A DNA stretch of 64,000 bases from Branchiostoma belcheri. Lineage: Eukaryota; Chordata; Leptocardii; Amphioxiformes; Branchiostomatidae. A program made the translations under genes and the position numbers. The stretch spans positions 10,225,247-10,289,246 of the forward strand of contig NW_017802379.1 of the NCBI RefSeq assembly GCF_001625305.1, in the 5' to 3' direction. Positions 23,866 through 35,757 of the stretch are shown here, in pieces. The notes under the pieces are model-generated. The model did not search any database. It saw only the letters and a program-made list of their open reading frames with translations, and had not been told where the DNA came from. The number at the start of each line of letters is the position of its first letter. The stretch's first letter is position 1.

Positions 23866-24150
23866 AAAAATTATTTACATTGTAAACCGCTATTTCTGTT
23901 TTATTTAATAGCAGGATGCATCTTAGTGGTCTATGGCACCTCTTCATGGTGGAGTTCCAGTATACTGAATTATTATGATTAATATGGGCTTTAAAACTAT
24001 TGCAAATACATTGTATGAATCTTCAAATTGCAGCTGATTGTACCCAATGGATTCATCCAATTTTTCCATTAAGAAATTCTGAAGGGGACTGTAATTATTA
24101 TATTAGTCTATAAGATTAATATGCACTTCCGACTTTCCTCTATTCAGTTT

Positions 24151-24215
24151 GAATGATAATGAATGAATACCTTTATTGTACATTTTTGCCCCACTGGGCT
24201 AAGCACAGGTCACAT
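24151..24215 (-). mobile_element. Short retroelement 3' tail
   Basis: AATGAATACCTTTATTGTAC followed by GCCCCACTGGGCTAAGCACA, a near copy of 14,041-14,100. Confidence 0.45.
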
Positions 24216-24748
24216 TATACATTATATGAATCCATATTCATACAGATATAACTGTACATGTATATAAAAATGTCTGATATATTCTAGTCTTCTCGCTTCT
24301 TAGTAATTGTATAAATGTACGATGCTGTATGTGTAGTTAGATTTGGTTCATATAATATCAAAGGTTAACAGGAAAATAGATTTTTCTTTACTTGTTAAGA
24401 ATCTGAAGTGGGGAAATTTACTTAAAACATGTCCGAAAAGTATGTGAACAGTAATGTTACATGAAGCTAAAAGAACCTGACCTTGCCCTGCATCTGTTGT
24501 TAGTGATTTCACACTAAGTAATTTTAAGCAGACCCAAAGGTCAAGACCATGCTTGGTCTCAAAACTAATTCTAACACACTCGGCGCTCTTACATAGACAA
24601 ACACGCCCAAGGCCAGAGTGAATATTCCCACGGCTCTACTGTGGTGACGTAAGAGTGTAGGAGGGTGATACCGTAGATTTGTTCATTTTCACGGGGCCTA
24701 ATTTCGCAGTTTAGAAGAGAAAAGGGAGGTTTTTGCAGTATCGTATTA

Positions 24749-25112
24749 GGCCTGTGACACCAGTTTGGATTTGTGGGATGTCGGATTTTTTCATAGAAAT
24801 AACGATGAAGTGACAGGGTGAAAAAGGAATAAAACAGACTTTAGGCATCCTATGATAGCCCAAATGTTAAAAAGCCAAGATACCAGTCCAGGCTGGTTTG
24901 TAATTCAAACATTGGTTTTCAAACTTTTAAACCAAAATTATGAATTTAAGAAAACTGTTACAACTCTGAAGAGAAGGGACTTCCTTCAACAGTTGGGGCC
25001 AAAATATGGGCATTTTGGAGTTGATTCAGAGGCTGAAATGTTTGTTTTTTTTGCAAATAAGAAAAAATTAAGCAGGCAAATCTGTGAACCAACAAATTAA
25101 ATTGGTGTGGTC
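24749..25112. mobile_element. GGCCA-terminated MITE, copy A2
   Basis: The right end AAATTAAATTGGTGTGGTC is followed by TAA. The left end is degenerate (GGCCTGTGACACCAGTTT) after TTA. The interior is the A-family type (GAAGAGAAGGGACTTCCTTC). Confidence 0.68.
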
Positions 25113-25909
25113 TAAGTTTACAGCTGAAATGCAGTTGCAATATACTGTACAGTAGTATAACAGGACATTAGAACATATTTGTAGTGTCATGAATTTGCAG
25201 TGAAGATGAATAAAACCACTGCAAACATTTAAAACTTTTACAGTACGTAATCTGGGTGTGCCTGAGGGGTGTGTTTTTGCATAGCCTAAATATCAGGCAT
25301 AGTTTCTTCTCAACTGACATCGAAACTGGCATGTTTCTCCTCTTTGTCATCAAAGTGATCGACCTTTGGCCCACATTTGATGCAAAGTATGTCGATATGA
25401 ATTAGTGAAGACATCAATGTCATGATAATATGAGATTTATGACAGATCATAATAGGAGCAATTATATTAACTGTATTGAAGTTAAATGGGATGTAAATTT
25501 TTCCATACTCCCTTATGAATTTGCTCAAATGGTGGTTTGAAGTTATGAATGAATTTCTATTACCAGCTTAACAGCAGAAGCAAATTTTGTTGATTTTGAT
25601 GTGAATTTCAATATTTTGTAATGCAATCCTTTATTTTTTTGTGAACAAGTAGAATAATCTTTTCTTACTTTAACCAATTCAGTTCATATCTTACAATTGA
25701 TATAAGAATTTGCAAATTTGTCTGTCTCATTTTTTACTGTAACAGTTCTAAAAGTGGCAGATTATCCAAGCAAAGCTGAAAAGGTTGTCAGTGCATGTTC
25801 CATGTATGTTTTACCTTACAATTTGCCACCATTCCAAATCCCCAGAACCAAGGTCATTTCTTGATGTTCATCCACCCTTGAAGCATTGCAGTAACCCAAA
25901 TCTAAGTAA

Positions 25910-26288
25910 GGCCACACCAATTTAATTTGTTGGTTCTCGGATTTTTTCAGAAAAAATATGAAGTGACAGGGAGAAAAGAAATAAAAATAAAAACAGGTCT
26001 AGGCATCCTATTATAGCCCCAAATGCTACAATATGAGCCATGAAGTCAACAAAAAAGGCTGGGTTAAAATTTAAAGTATAAATTTTGAACTTTTAATCAA
26101 ACCACTGCATTCAATTTGATAGATGGAAAAAACTGTAACAACTAGGAAGAAAAGGAATTTCCTCAACTGTTGGGGGCAAAATATGAGCATTTTTTAGTTG
26201 ATTCAGAACCAGAATCTTTTTTTTTTTTGCAAATCAGAAAAAAATGAAGAGGCGAATCCGAGAACCAACAAATTAAATTGGCGTGGCC
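25910..26288. mobile_element. GGCCA-terminated MITE, copy A3 (well preserved)
   Basis: Left GGCCACACCAATTTAATTTG and right AAATTAAATTGGCGTGGCC, flanked by TAA on both sides (the longer word AAGTA also repeats). The inverted repeat extends over about 30 bp, through GTTGGTTCTCGGATT. No open frame of any size, so non-autonomous. Confidence 0.85.
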
Positions 26289-27140
26289 TAAGTAAAGAAG
26301 GATGAAATTCAGTCCTCAAGCAATTTCTGTAGATGACAAATAATTTCTTAACCTAACATCATATCACCCACCAATAAATTCACATTACCAGTAAGGATAA
26401 CCGATATCCTTGAAGGACACATTACAGGATTTCGCACACCGATTTAAATCCCTCAATGGTTCTGCCCACCCCTCGTGATGAGATGGTACAATCCTATCCA
26501 ACCTAGGGGTGTATTGCCTCACCCCTAACCAGGGTCATGTTTCCATATACAGGTCTCCAGCTTTCATGTCATTGTGCAGCTGTTTTCTGTGATTGGTTTC
26601 CCCATCACATAATGGGGTCAACCCGAGAGCCACTCATACTTGCGCTCCCATCACTGAAGAGGGCTAGCCCATAACCGCTATGCCATCTATTACAATTTAA
26701 ACTTACAACGAAACATTTCAAATCAGTTATAACCCCTTTGATATAATGCTAAGCCTTTTTTGGGTTGGAGATTTCAGGAAATTTGGATCGCCTGCTTGGA
26801 ATTCTAAAATCAACCTGGTATTGGTTTTTATAAAATTTAGATCCAAACCACCACCCCCTCCCCCGGCTAAAATGGACTGTCCCCTCAACAATGGTGTAAT
26901 GACCTATACATGTTCTAACACTGCCACCAGCCACCACAAGGATCAAGTCAGGAGAAAGACTCCGAAGTTAATTCCCTTCCTGGAATAGCTTAAGTGGGTT
27001 GAGCTGAGTGTGGTCTGACAGAGTGCCATTACACCATGTAAGCCGCCCGGCGCACTTTACATGTAAACACGCGCTCGTTCTTTAGTGGCCTTCCCTTGCC
27101 GCTCGTAAGAGTTTGGCGGGTTTGTTTTCTCCGGGTGATC

Positions 27141-27215
27141 ATGCCCCTCAAGTACCTTCGGAAGCGCGGACTTGTCTTGAAGAAGTGGACCTTCAGGCAC
27201 TTTGGACGTCTTAAG
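27141..27215 (+). CDS. Candidate alternative first coding exon (c) of the large W-motif gene
   Basis: The ATG opens 25 codons (MPLKYLRKRGLVLKKWTFRH followed by FGRLK) and stops at AAG|GTACGA in phase 0, compatible with the exon at 34,930. The peptide is strongly basic and aromatic, like candidate (a). The 130 bp upstream are CpG-rich (CGCCCGGCGC, ACACGCGCTCG) in an AT-rich setting, so a separate promoter is likely. No acceptor precedes the ATG. I consider this the best supported of the three coding first exons. Confidence 0.5.
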
Positions 27216-28318
27216 GTACGACCAGCATGTCTTGAACGAGAGGTTTTTTTGAAACCTTAAAGCTTTGCTCTGTAGTACTCAGGTTTTAGATGTCTGTAAA
27301 GCATTGACATTCAGCATAGCCCCTGCCAGATGTGGAGATAGAGGTGATTGGGTTATGTACTGGGAGGCATTTAATCCAATTACTAGCAGTACAGGCTGAA
27401 GGGTGATCTCCAACATATAACAGAAGACCTATAACAATACCTCGTTTCTCAATATCTGACCGTACAGCCTTGTATGACTTGGAAACATAACAATCATGTT
27501 CATAATATTGTAGACACTGGCTTTACTGTTGATAGTTTCACTGTACTGACTATAAAAAGAGCAATCTGTACGACATATTCGTTTATGATGTCCAGTTTTA
27601 TTGCTGTAATATACTTACCTATACGTACTTCTGTCTGGAAAATTTTACAATGTACAGAACTTTTAACTGATGGTAGATTCGGATAACATATTTTTTTGAC
27701 CTATTATTTTTTTAACTGAAGTCAGGTCCAAGGATTATGAGGAAGAAAATTATAATCATATGGCTTTGGTTCAGGTTTGGAGATGAAGCATACACAATTT
27801 ATGAGTTTAACTTTTTCCAGCTACCTTTAATACAAATACAAATTTGGTCCCTGATGTACCTTTAGCAGGCTGTAGGTTAAAGATACTGCTAGCATATTAG
27901 GTGATTGTCATTCCCAGAGCTGTCAGTGTCAGAAACCCTTCGCAAAACTTACTTGTTGGCTTCAAGTACATGTACTGTAAATTCCCTTACCTTCGTGGTA
28001 GGTTTAATTTTGTGGTATGACGGAAAGGTTTTTGAGGTACTTGAAGTTTGCGGGTCAAAAAATTTTGTTGCACAGTTAATGAGGTAGAACTATAAACAAG
28101 TATTTGCAGTGTTCTAATTTTTGAGGCTGTCACTGTAAAAAAAATAAAACCACTGCAAAAGTTTCTGTATCTACAGTATGACATGAACTCTGACAAACTG
28201 TCCGGAACAACATCTCCCAGTCCTCCAATGTTTGTGGACAAATTCCTCACCATGTGCCAGCGAGGCTCCCCCTGACACAGATAAATCGGTCGGCTGCTTG
28301 TAACATGACAGGAATACC

Positions 28319-29000
28319 TGAACAGATAAGCCACAATGCAGATTTTTCTGGTTACTTTCACGATAACTTCAATGTGGTAAGATTATGGCTCCAAATTGAG
28401 AACATCCGTCATTGCTCCTGCATGGTAATTGAAAAAATCAAAAACATGGCAAATGGCGTCTAATTATTTCTCATTACAGATTCTGAAGTATTGTTTTGGA
28501 TGGCTGAATTGTGGGTTTGTGTCACTGGTTGCGTGGTGGGTGGGAGGTGATTTTGACAGTTGATTGATGAGGTCATCTGTGAAGGTGACCCTATATGGCA
28601 GGTGAGAGTATGTGGGTAGTATGTGGAGGAATTCAGAGTGTTATAATACCAGTGAACAGATAAGCCACAACGCATATTTTTCTGGTTACTTTCACGATAA
28701 CTTCAATGTGGTAAGATTATGGCTCCAAGTTGAGAACATCCGTCATTGCTTCTGCATGGTAATTGAAAAAAATAAAAAACATGGCAAATGGCGTCTAATT
28801 ATTTCAGGGTACATGATTCTGAAGTATTGTTTTGGATGGCTGAGTTGTGGGTTTGTGTCACTGTTTTTTTCCTATTTAATAGCTTTGGTCGCATGGTGGG
28901 TGGGAGGTGATTTTGACAGTTGATTGATGAGGTCATGCCTGAAGGTGACCCTGCATGGCAGGTGGGAGTATGTTGGTAGTATGTGGAGGAATTCAGAGTG
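28319..29000 (+). repeat. Direct tandem duplication, two copies of about 335-360 bp
   Basis: TGAACAGATAAGCCACAA begins copies at 28,319 and 28,653, and ATGTGGAGGAATTCAGAGTG ends them at 28,621-28,640 and 28,981-29,000. Each copy includes a repeat E segment (28,487 and 28,822). The second copy has an extra 26 bp or so including TTTTTTCCTATTTAATAG. The two are only slightly diverged, so the duplication is recent. Confidence 0.85.
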
Positions 29001-29904
29001 TATTATAATAGTGATTGAATTACATCATACAATTCCCTTCACGTGCAGTTCTTATAATATTCTACATTCACTAAAACCCCAAACACTTCCTGGAGGTCTG
29101 TGATTTTGAAAGTCACAAAAACTCCAAAAGATGAACTATAACTTATAGTTCGTTGAGCGTATATACATGTATAGTATAGTATAAGTCTGAAAACTCAACA
29201 AAGGCCTTTTGATCTAATGCTGATCTTAAAGTGAAAAGGTTGACTCTCATGCTTAGGAATGACATTTACATGTACATGTACTGGTCTAGGGAAAAAAAAA
29301 CCTTCAAGTTGTTGTTGCCATGCAGTCTAAGGTCTCTCTGAAAACCATGTGCCTTTAAGCTTGTGTCCAAGAGATGTTTTGAATTGTTGAACAATTGCCA
29401 AATGCAAGTCTCTTAGACTTAAAGGCATCCCACAAAGTATTGTATTCTTAAAAGGCCATAACAGGTGTTTGTTCTGCATGTCTGACCACCTGTTTAAGGA
29501 TGTGACCCAGTGTTTAGTTGGCATTTCAAAATTAGCTTGCTTGTTCAAAATTAATGAATAATTTTCCTCTCCATAAAATTTTAGGGTACTGCATTTTTTT
29601 CTCAAGAAAAATTGTTTAATTGAGGCACATGACACATTATTGACAACAATGTACATGTATATCAAGTAAAAGACAGTGACATTCAGCCCCTAAATGTTAC
29701 ATAATTATATGCATATAAAGATGGAAAAGAGCCAGAGGAATTTTCTCAGTACAATGAACCTGTAAAGTTACATTATACAGTCATGTACTGTACATAGCAT
29801 CTGTCTTCTCTGTCACAACTACATGTAGTGGAAGAGTGGATCTTTGATGAGCTACACATAAACTGGTTCGAGATCACTTTTTGAAAACAGCGTGCAAAAT
29901 AAAT

Positions 29905-30245
29905 ACATGGTTGCCCAGTTGCCCCAAGCAACCAAATTTTACTTGGGGCAACCTACAATGTATTTTTGAACCTAGGTAGTGTGCTTCCTGAATTGTAAGA
30001 ATCATGCCCACTTGGCTTGCACCACTGTATCTGGCAGATGCTTTTTAATTTTAGGTATTAATGGCTATTTCTAGTATATTTGTATCAGTTAACTAAAGGC
30101 TGTTAGAAATATTGTCAAAGGCTTACGTATGTATGTAACATTACTAAATTTGAGGAAAGTAGTAATTTATAGGTGGGGCAACCTAAAATTCTAATGGGCA
30201 ACCTAATTTTTGCCCGTAGGTTGCCCACTGGGCAACCTGGTTAAA
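29905..30245. repeat. Cluster of GGGCAACC / GGTTGCCC hairpin words
   Basis: At least seven GGGCAACC or GGTTGCCC words in both orientations, at 29,910-29,955 and 30,175-30,240, enclosing about 220 bp. The two clusters face each other like complex inverted termini. No coding content. Confidence 0.6.
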
Positions 30246-30576
30246 AAAAGGATTTTGTACACTGAAAAAATATGTCCACTAACAGTTAACTTTGTTTTCC
30301 AGTAGACAAACCTACATGTACATGTACCTCAGAGTTCTGTAACATCTCTTATTAAACCTTATCTAACTATAAACACAGTTATCTCAGCTTGGCCTCCCTA
30401 ATAAGCCCAGTTGTACACTGATAGTCCCTCTTTACTCTGACCTTATCAGCTGGGGCCTCCAACATGTGAAGCTGCAGTATTTGTTTACAGTAGCGATGAT
30501 GTGTGGAGAAGACTGTGTGGGTTGGAGCACTGCCACTGATAGAAGAAACTTGTCTGTCCTTGGCTTAGTCCTCTAA

Positions 30577-30949
30577 GCCACACCAATTTGATTTGTTGGT
30601 TCTCGGATTTTTTTCAGAAAAAATATGAAGCGACAGTGTGAAAAAAATAAAAAACACGTCTAGGCATCCTATTATAGCTCCAAACACAACGATAGGAGCC
30701 ATGAAGTCAACACAAAAGGCTGGGTTAATATTTAAACAATGAATTTTGAACTTTTAATCAAACCACTACATTGAAAATCTGTCACAGTAACAAGTACAAG
30801 TAGGAAGAAAAGGACTTTCTTCAACTGTTGGGTGCAAAATATAAGCATTTTTGAGCTGACTCAGAACCAGAATCTTTTTTTTTTTGGCAAATCTGAAAAA
30901 TAAAGTGAAGAGGCAAATCCGAGAACCGACAAATTGAATTGGTGTGGCC
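30577..30949. mobile_element. GGCCA-terminated MITE, copy A4
   Basis: Left (G)CCACACCAATTTGATTTG after TAA and right AAATTGAATTGGTGTGGCC before TTA. The interior is A-type. One G of the left terminus is missing. Confidence 0.78.
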
Positions 30950-31232
30950 TTAGGTAGCATTTTGTTGAATTAGAAGAAATTGTTTCTTTAGCCTTAGAAA
31001 TACCCTGAAACGTCTTCCAATAATTTGGTAGATGTTTGACACAATGTTTTAATTTCAACTTTCTTCCTGCTGTTTGTACACATTATATCATAACATAACT
31101 TAGCACAGTGTTAGTATTAATTGTTTTTCAAAACAACCTTTTGAAAAGTTTCTCACCTAAGTATTGCTGCCATTCTTTGAAAGTTACTTGTAACCTTCTA
31201 CCTGCTGCCTAGAATTCTGTATGTACCAATTT

Positions 31233-31402
31233 ATTCCAGTGACTTGCAGTTACTGTACAGATTGACCTTCCTGTCAATCTGCAGTTACAAAATCTTCAAA
31301 TACAATCTCATAATATGAGATCTTCAAATCTTCAAATATGTAACTGCAGATTGACAGGAAGGTCCATCTGCACACTATAATATAACTGCAAGTCACTGGA
31401 AT
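31233..31402. repeat. Foldback: inverted repeat of about 60-bp arms
   Basis: ATTCCAGTGACTTGCAGTTA at 31,233 reappears as its reverse complement ending at 31,402, and TTGACCTTCCTGTCAATC with CTGCAGTTAC also reappears in reverse closer to the centre. The loop is about 50 bp and contains an ATATGAGATC-type small palindrome. The transcript would form a long hairpin. Confidence 0.8.
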
Positions 31403-32189
31403 ACCCAGAGCTTGTTACAACAAGCTAGATTATGCACTTTGTGCCTCAGCCTGCTAGCTTTCTCCCATAGGCCCATTGTAATACGTGAGACCATCTCTCT
31501 TTTTCTATCAAGAAATTTTTGAACTCTCCAGGAGGTTTTAAATCTCTAATTTCTTGTTACCTCTCTGGAGGTCCAAAGCTGTCCTGCCTCTGACTGATGG
31601 AAACAAACCAGACTCAAACTTCAGGATGATGTCTCACATCCTGTTACAATACATCATGGTCAGACAGCTCACTGATTGGACGAAATAGGATCCCGAAATT
31701 GACGATGTCACTGATTTCACCAAGAATTGGGGTCATTAGGTTGGGCTATCAAGGGAAATTTGGACAAAGCTACTATTAACAACTTAACCATCTCAAAATT
31801 TGACGACTTGGATAAAAAAACTTATCCAGTTATGAATTTGACCTGCATGATAAAACATGGAATATGGTATGTTGATTTTAGTATTCAAAATGATACGCAG
31901 GACGTACAAGGGAATCCCCTCGCGGTATCATTACTCAAACTTAATCAGCCTTGAGGGTTACCAGATCGACTCCACAGCGGAAATAAGATTATCATAGATT
32001 AGAGCAGAAAGTCCCAAAGAAACCTCCGGGATTTTGTAATCTGTTAACGTCTTATTGTTTTTTGTCAAATCTGTTAGAATTCACAACTGTTTTTGTTTTC
32101 CACTTAGCTCTTAATATGTTTGTGTGCTTTCTCCTCTAGGAATTTATAATTGCATATTTTTTCTTACCAATTATTTTGTTATTTTTGGA

Positions 32190-32300
32190 TACAAAAGTAG
32201 TGTTTTAATGGTGGGTGAGCTATGGGTTTGTGTATAATTTGTCCAGGCAGAGTAGGTTGACTGCACATGGGTGGGAAGATTAACAGGCAGAATGATAGGT
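32190..32300 (+). repeat. Dispersed repeat E, copy 5
   Basis: GGTGGGTGAGCTATGGGTTT, then ATGGGTGGGAAGATTAACAG and GCAGAATGATAGG, closest to the copies at 23,755 and 38,380. Confidence 0.55.
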
Positions 32301-32575
32301 GGACAAAGGTCTCAGAACTGGCCTGGGAGCAATCAGGAATTAGAGGTGGACATGGGGGAATTCAGGAAGCCAAGGATTGCATACTTCCGAGAAGTCTGAA
32401 ATCTCTGATTTCGTGTTGCTTCTGTTTTGCACTCTATCAACCAAGCACTTTACCCAAACTTGTTTTTGTATGGCTATATCAACCCCAGGTCCACAATCTA
32501 AAAGTAAATATTTTGCTCTACATTGTACACTCTGGATAAAACACCACCAAGCAAAGTTCACTCCCCACAAGTTTA

Positions 32576-32969
32576 GGCCACACCAATTTAATTTGTTGTT
32601 TCTCGGATTCGCCCTGTCCAATTTTTTCTGATTTGAAAAAAAAAAAAATTGTTCTGAATCAACTGCAAAATGCTCAATGAAAGACAAATTTTGGCCCCAA
32701 CAGTAATGTTGAAGAAAATGCTTCTCTTCCTAGTTGTTAAAGTTTTTTTTTGTAACAATGCAACTTTGTTTCATTAAAAGTTCAAAATCTTATTATTTTG
32801 CTTATAAACCAGCCTGGTACACAGTATGTTCACTTCATGGCTCATAATAATTGTAACATTTCCAGCTATCATGGGGTGCCTTGGCCTTTCTTTTTACTTT
32901 TATTTCGCCCTGTCGCTTCATATTTTTTCTGAAAAAATCTGAGAAACAATAAATTAAATTGGTGTGGTC
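32576..32969. mobile_element. GGCCA-terminated MITE, copy A5 (reverse interior)
   Basis: GGCCACACCAATTTAATTTG at the left and AAATTAAATTGGTGTGGTC at the right, with TTA on both sides. The interior is inverted relative to A3. Confidence 0.82.
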
Positions 32970-33136
32970 TTACTACATAAAAAGCTGGTGTTGTTGACTG
33001 ACAGAGAGCAAGTGTAAGAACATGGAGATAGCGGCCAAATGGACAGCATCCAAGAGGAAATAACACATGTGACCTCTGCTATTGACGTCATAGACCACCA
33101 TCGCGGCTGTATCTCAATTCTGCTGAGCAGTTGTTG

Positions 33137-33401
33137 GGGGCCTGCATGCACTTTCCGTAGAGCGTTATCGGCCATTTTAATTCTACGTAGACCGCTCTAA
33201 TTCAACGTAGAGCGTAATTGGCGCATTTTGCGTAGAGCGTATTTGCCGTTTTGATTCTACGTAATGCATTGTAGCCACTTGGAATTTAACGTAAAGCAAA
33301 TTCATGTATACATATATTACATGTACGTAGCCAGCTCTCAAAATTTAGTGTAGAGCATTGTCAGGACTCGGGACCCCCCCCCCCCCCCCACTGCAGGCCC
33401 C
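33137..33401. mobile_element. Short hAT-like element with 8-bp target duplication
   Basis: Left GGGGCCTGCATGC, right GCAGGCCCC. The flanks are AGTTGTTG and CGTTGTTG (7 of 8 equal). The interior repeats TAGAGCGTTATCGGC / AATTCTACGTAGA words at about 30-bp spacing. A run of 16 C lies near the right end. Confidence 0.65.
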
Positions 33402-33713
33402 CGTTGTTGGCTGAATGCTGGCTTAGGAGACTTCTAATTGTGATGTCCAGTAGAACCAATTATGATATTTTGTCTGTGACATACTTCTATCAAATGTGTA
33501 ATAAAGGCCTGGAACAGCATAGATCAGAGATTGTACTAGGTTGCTAAAAAGGCAAGCTTTAACTTGGAGCTGTCACTTTTCATTTGATTTGATTCAATTT
33601 CCTTTGATTTTGCTGTAGCCCAATATAGAAAGTGCATCATAGACTTGCCCAGGCATGTTCAAGTGCAGCTGTTAACTCTTACAATGTCTGCTGAATACTA
33701 ACTACTTCTGTTA

Positions 33714-34135
33714 GGCCACAGCATGTAAATTTTATGGATGACATCCTCCGCACAGTCCAAATCTAATACGAGCGGGCGAAAAAAAAAACAAGGCGGGCAG
33801 AGAAAAACAAGGTTCCGTAACATTTTAAAATTTTGACTTAATCATTGTACAAATGGGTTTGGTTCAGTGAGAACATCACATATACTAGTACACGGCCAGC
33901 ATCACATATCACAGCATCAAAGTAAGAAACACAACATTAAATCAGAGCCTTTTCTTGTCTCCTCTCTTTATAGTTATCTGTCATCCACCTTCTGGCATGG
34001 CAACAGACATCTTTGCCCATTTTTGGCATGTTGACCACTGTCAGAAGGCAACAAAATTTCTTGTTTTTTTTTCCAAAATCAGGCGAAAATCAATGCTCGC
34101 GCTGATGTCATCCATAAAAATTACTTGCTGTGGCC
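33714..34135. mobile_element. GGCCA-terminated MITE, copy B1
   Basis: GGCCACAGCATGTAAATTTT at the left and AAAATTACTTGCTGTGGCC at the right, flanked by TTA on both sides. Sub-terminal ATGGATGACATC and its complement occur at both ends. Its sister copy is 47,605-47,981, in inverse orientation of the interior. Confidence 0.82.
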
Positions 34136-34565
34136 TTATGATATAAGTGGCTTGCATGGTTTGTCCAGACATGTAAGGTAAATCAATATTACAGAAGATA
34201 AATAAAAGTGCTGACATCACATACTTCACATCCAACAGTCACAAACAGTCTACACAAATAAACCTAACATACATGTACTAGTATTTCACTAAGTTACAAA
34301 AGACACTGCAGCAGTACTATAAAATTTAGTTTTGGCACATGTCATAAACATAATTGATAAACACTCAGGTAATATTTCTTCGCATAAGTATAGTATTTGA
34401 ATATAGTTATAATAAGCAATTTTTTCTGTAGTAAAGTATAATATGATAATCTTATTGTATTAATCTGGGCTCATATTGCCTGACAGTTTATTTAGTAGCA
34501 TCTATGCAACATTTATATACAGTAAATTGTATTGTTAGAGTTTTTTTATGTCTACCAAAGGAAAG

Positions 34566-34830
34566 CATATTGTTTTTGCTCAGTTTCTTCCTCTTCTTCT
34601 TCTCCAAACTGTGACTTATAAGACCTGACCAATAACAATGATTTGTTGACGTCTGGTGACTGGTGTTGGGTTACATGATGTTGCCATTTCATGGTCTGCT
34701 CTACTCCTGTCAGTTATATACTAGTAGTACATAATTATGTGAATGTGTTTGAGTAAGATTTAACAGAGCACTCATGTCCGAAGGTAAACATTTTGCATTT
34801 GCTTTGCAAATGTTACTTCTCTAGTTTAAA
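34566..34830 (+). repeat. Dispersed repeat G, copy 1
   Basis: CATATTGTTTTTGCTCAG, CTTCTTCTCCAAACTGTGAC and later GGTAAACATTTTGCATTTGC. Related copies lie at 36,868-37,126, 55,306-55,575 and 55,576-55,880, all in introns of the same gene in the same orientation. Confidence 0.7.
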
Positions 34831-34929
34831 CCTGTGTTAAGCAGGATTCAGCAGTAAAACTGATACACTGTACTGTTCCCTTCAAACCAAACCTTGATGT
34901 TCATTCCTTGCCTGTTCCTCTCCTGTCAG

Positions 34930-35049
34930 AGAAAGAAGCGTTCGTCCAGCCCCTCCAGTAACGAGTCTTCTCCCAGCCAGCGGAGGAAACAGGAGGATGA
35001 CCAGGGCACCGTGGCCGCTGACGATGAGTTTGACTTCCCCAATATCGAG
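34930..35049 (+). CDS. Large W-motif gene, first shared coding exon (A)
   Basis: Acceptor CCTGTCAG, donor ATCGAG|GTATGA, 40 codons, phase 0 to 0. It encodes RKKRSSSPSSNESSPSQRRK followed by an acidic end (DDEFDFPNIE). There is no Met in the exon, so a start codon must come from an upstream first exon; the three phase-0 candidates at 12.75, 18.36 and 27.14 kb all fit. A basic start followed by Ser-rich and acidic sequence resembles the N-terminal layout of CRACD-like proteins, but this is weak. Confidence 0.8.
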
Positions 35050-35143
35050 GTATGATATTATGATAATTTTTTTTTCCATTTATCATTACCTCCATGTAAG
35101 GGGTTTTTGTTTTGGTGTGGCTGTTTATGTGTTTGCTTGCATC

Positions 35144-35174
35144 AAGGACATTATACACTGTGTATAATGTCCTT
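35144..35174. repeat. Perfect 15-bp-arm palindrome with a one-base centre
   Basis: AAGGACATTATACAC and its exact complement are separated by a single T. It lies about 95 bp inside the intron after exon A. Confidence 0.9.
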
Positions 35175-35757
35175 GCTTGCATTTAGTAGTTATTTCCACA
35201 TGCTAGAAAATATGTTGGGCACATTGACAGTTGACAAGTTACATGTAGCTCAAACGTCCCAGAAAAGGTTACTTGCAGGGTTCTACCCAGCGCCCGTTTT
35301 TCCATCATTTGACGGAATTTTGCCGCTCATGACGCCAAAAATTTTGCCCAATCTGTCATATTTGTTGGACAAAAATCCATGCGTGTAAACTGTAAAGATA
35401 TGGACAGAGCTTCAAATTTTTGGTGAAGCCGATTTAGATCATTTTCTAGCACCTGCCGGACCCTGGGAAAATTTTGAAATCTAGACCCTCTGAAATGCTA
35501 TCTCCTTAATTTTTAGGGGCAAATTTGGTGAAAAATTACACAAAAGTGTCAGCTTAATTTGAGGCAAGTGTGGACCTTGGTTGGATCGGCAAAGAAAAGA
35601 AACAAAATTTTGCAACAAAATTTGTTGACTACATGTACTTACGACAGATATTTCATGGTAGGGCAAAAATATTTTCAACACATGAGTCGTAATGATAGTA
35701 ACTGTTGTACAATAGACTTCAAAGTTATGACCACTGAAATGTTGGCATATCCTTCAG

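Larger units (their letters stand above)
18376..27140. other. Long non-coding stretch filled with mobile-element remnants
   Basis: I found no convincing coding exon. It contains MITE copies (19,700; 23,207; 24,749; 25,910), a reverse transcriptase fragment (21,442-21,855), retroelement tails and a possible tRNA-derived SINE in minus orientation near 26,540-26,690 with an A-box-like TGGCATAGCGG. Confidence 0.6.
27216..34929 (+). other. Long first intron of the large gene
   Basis: About 7.7 kb between the 27.1 kb first exon and the first shared exon, with no exon I can support. It holds MITE copies, a local duplication (28,319-29,000), a foldback (31,233-31,402), hairpin clusters and an hAT-like element (33,137-33,401). 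Confidence 0.5.

Noticed and set aside
24852..25140. ORFs of 60-82 codons inside and next to MITE copies (also 30,766-31,058, 50,260-50,774, 58,653-58,850)
   Set aside because: They fall on non-autonomous elements and differ between copies; no conserved protein.
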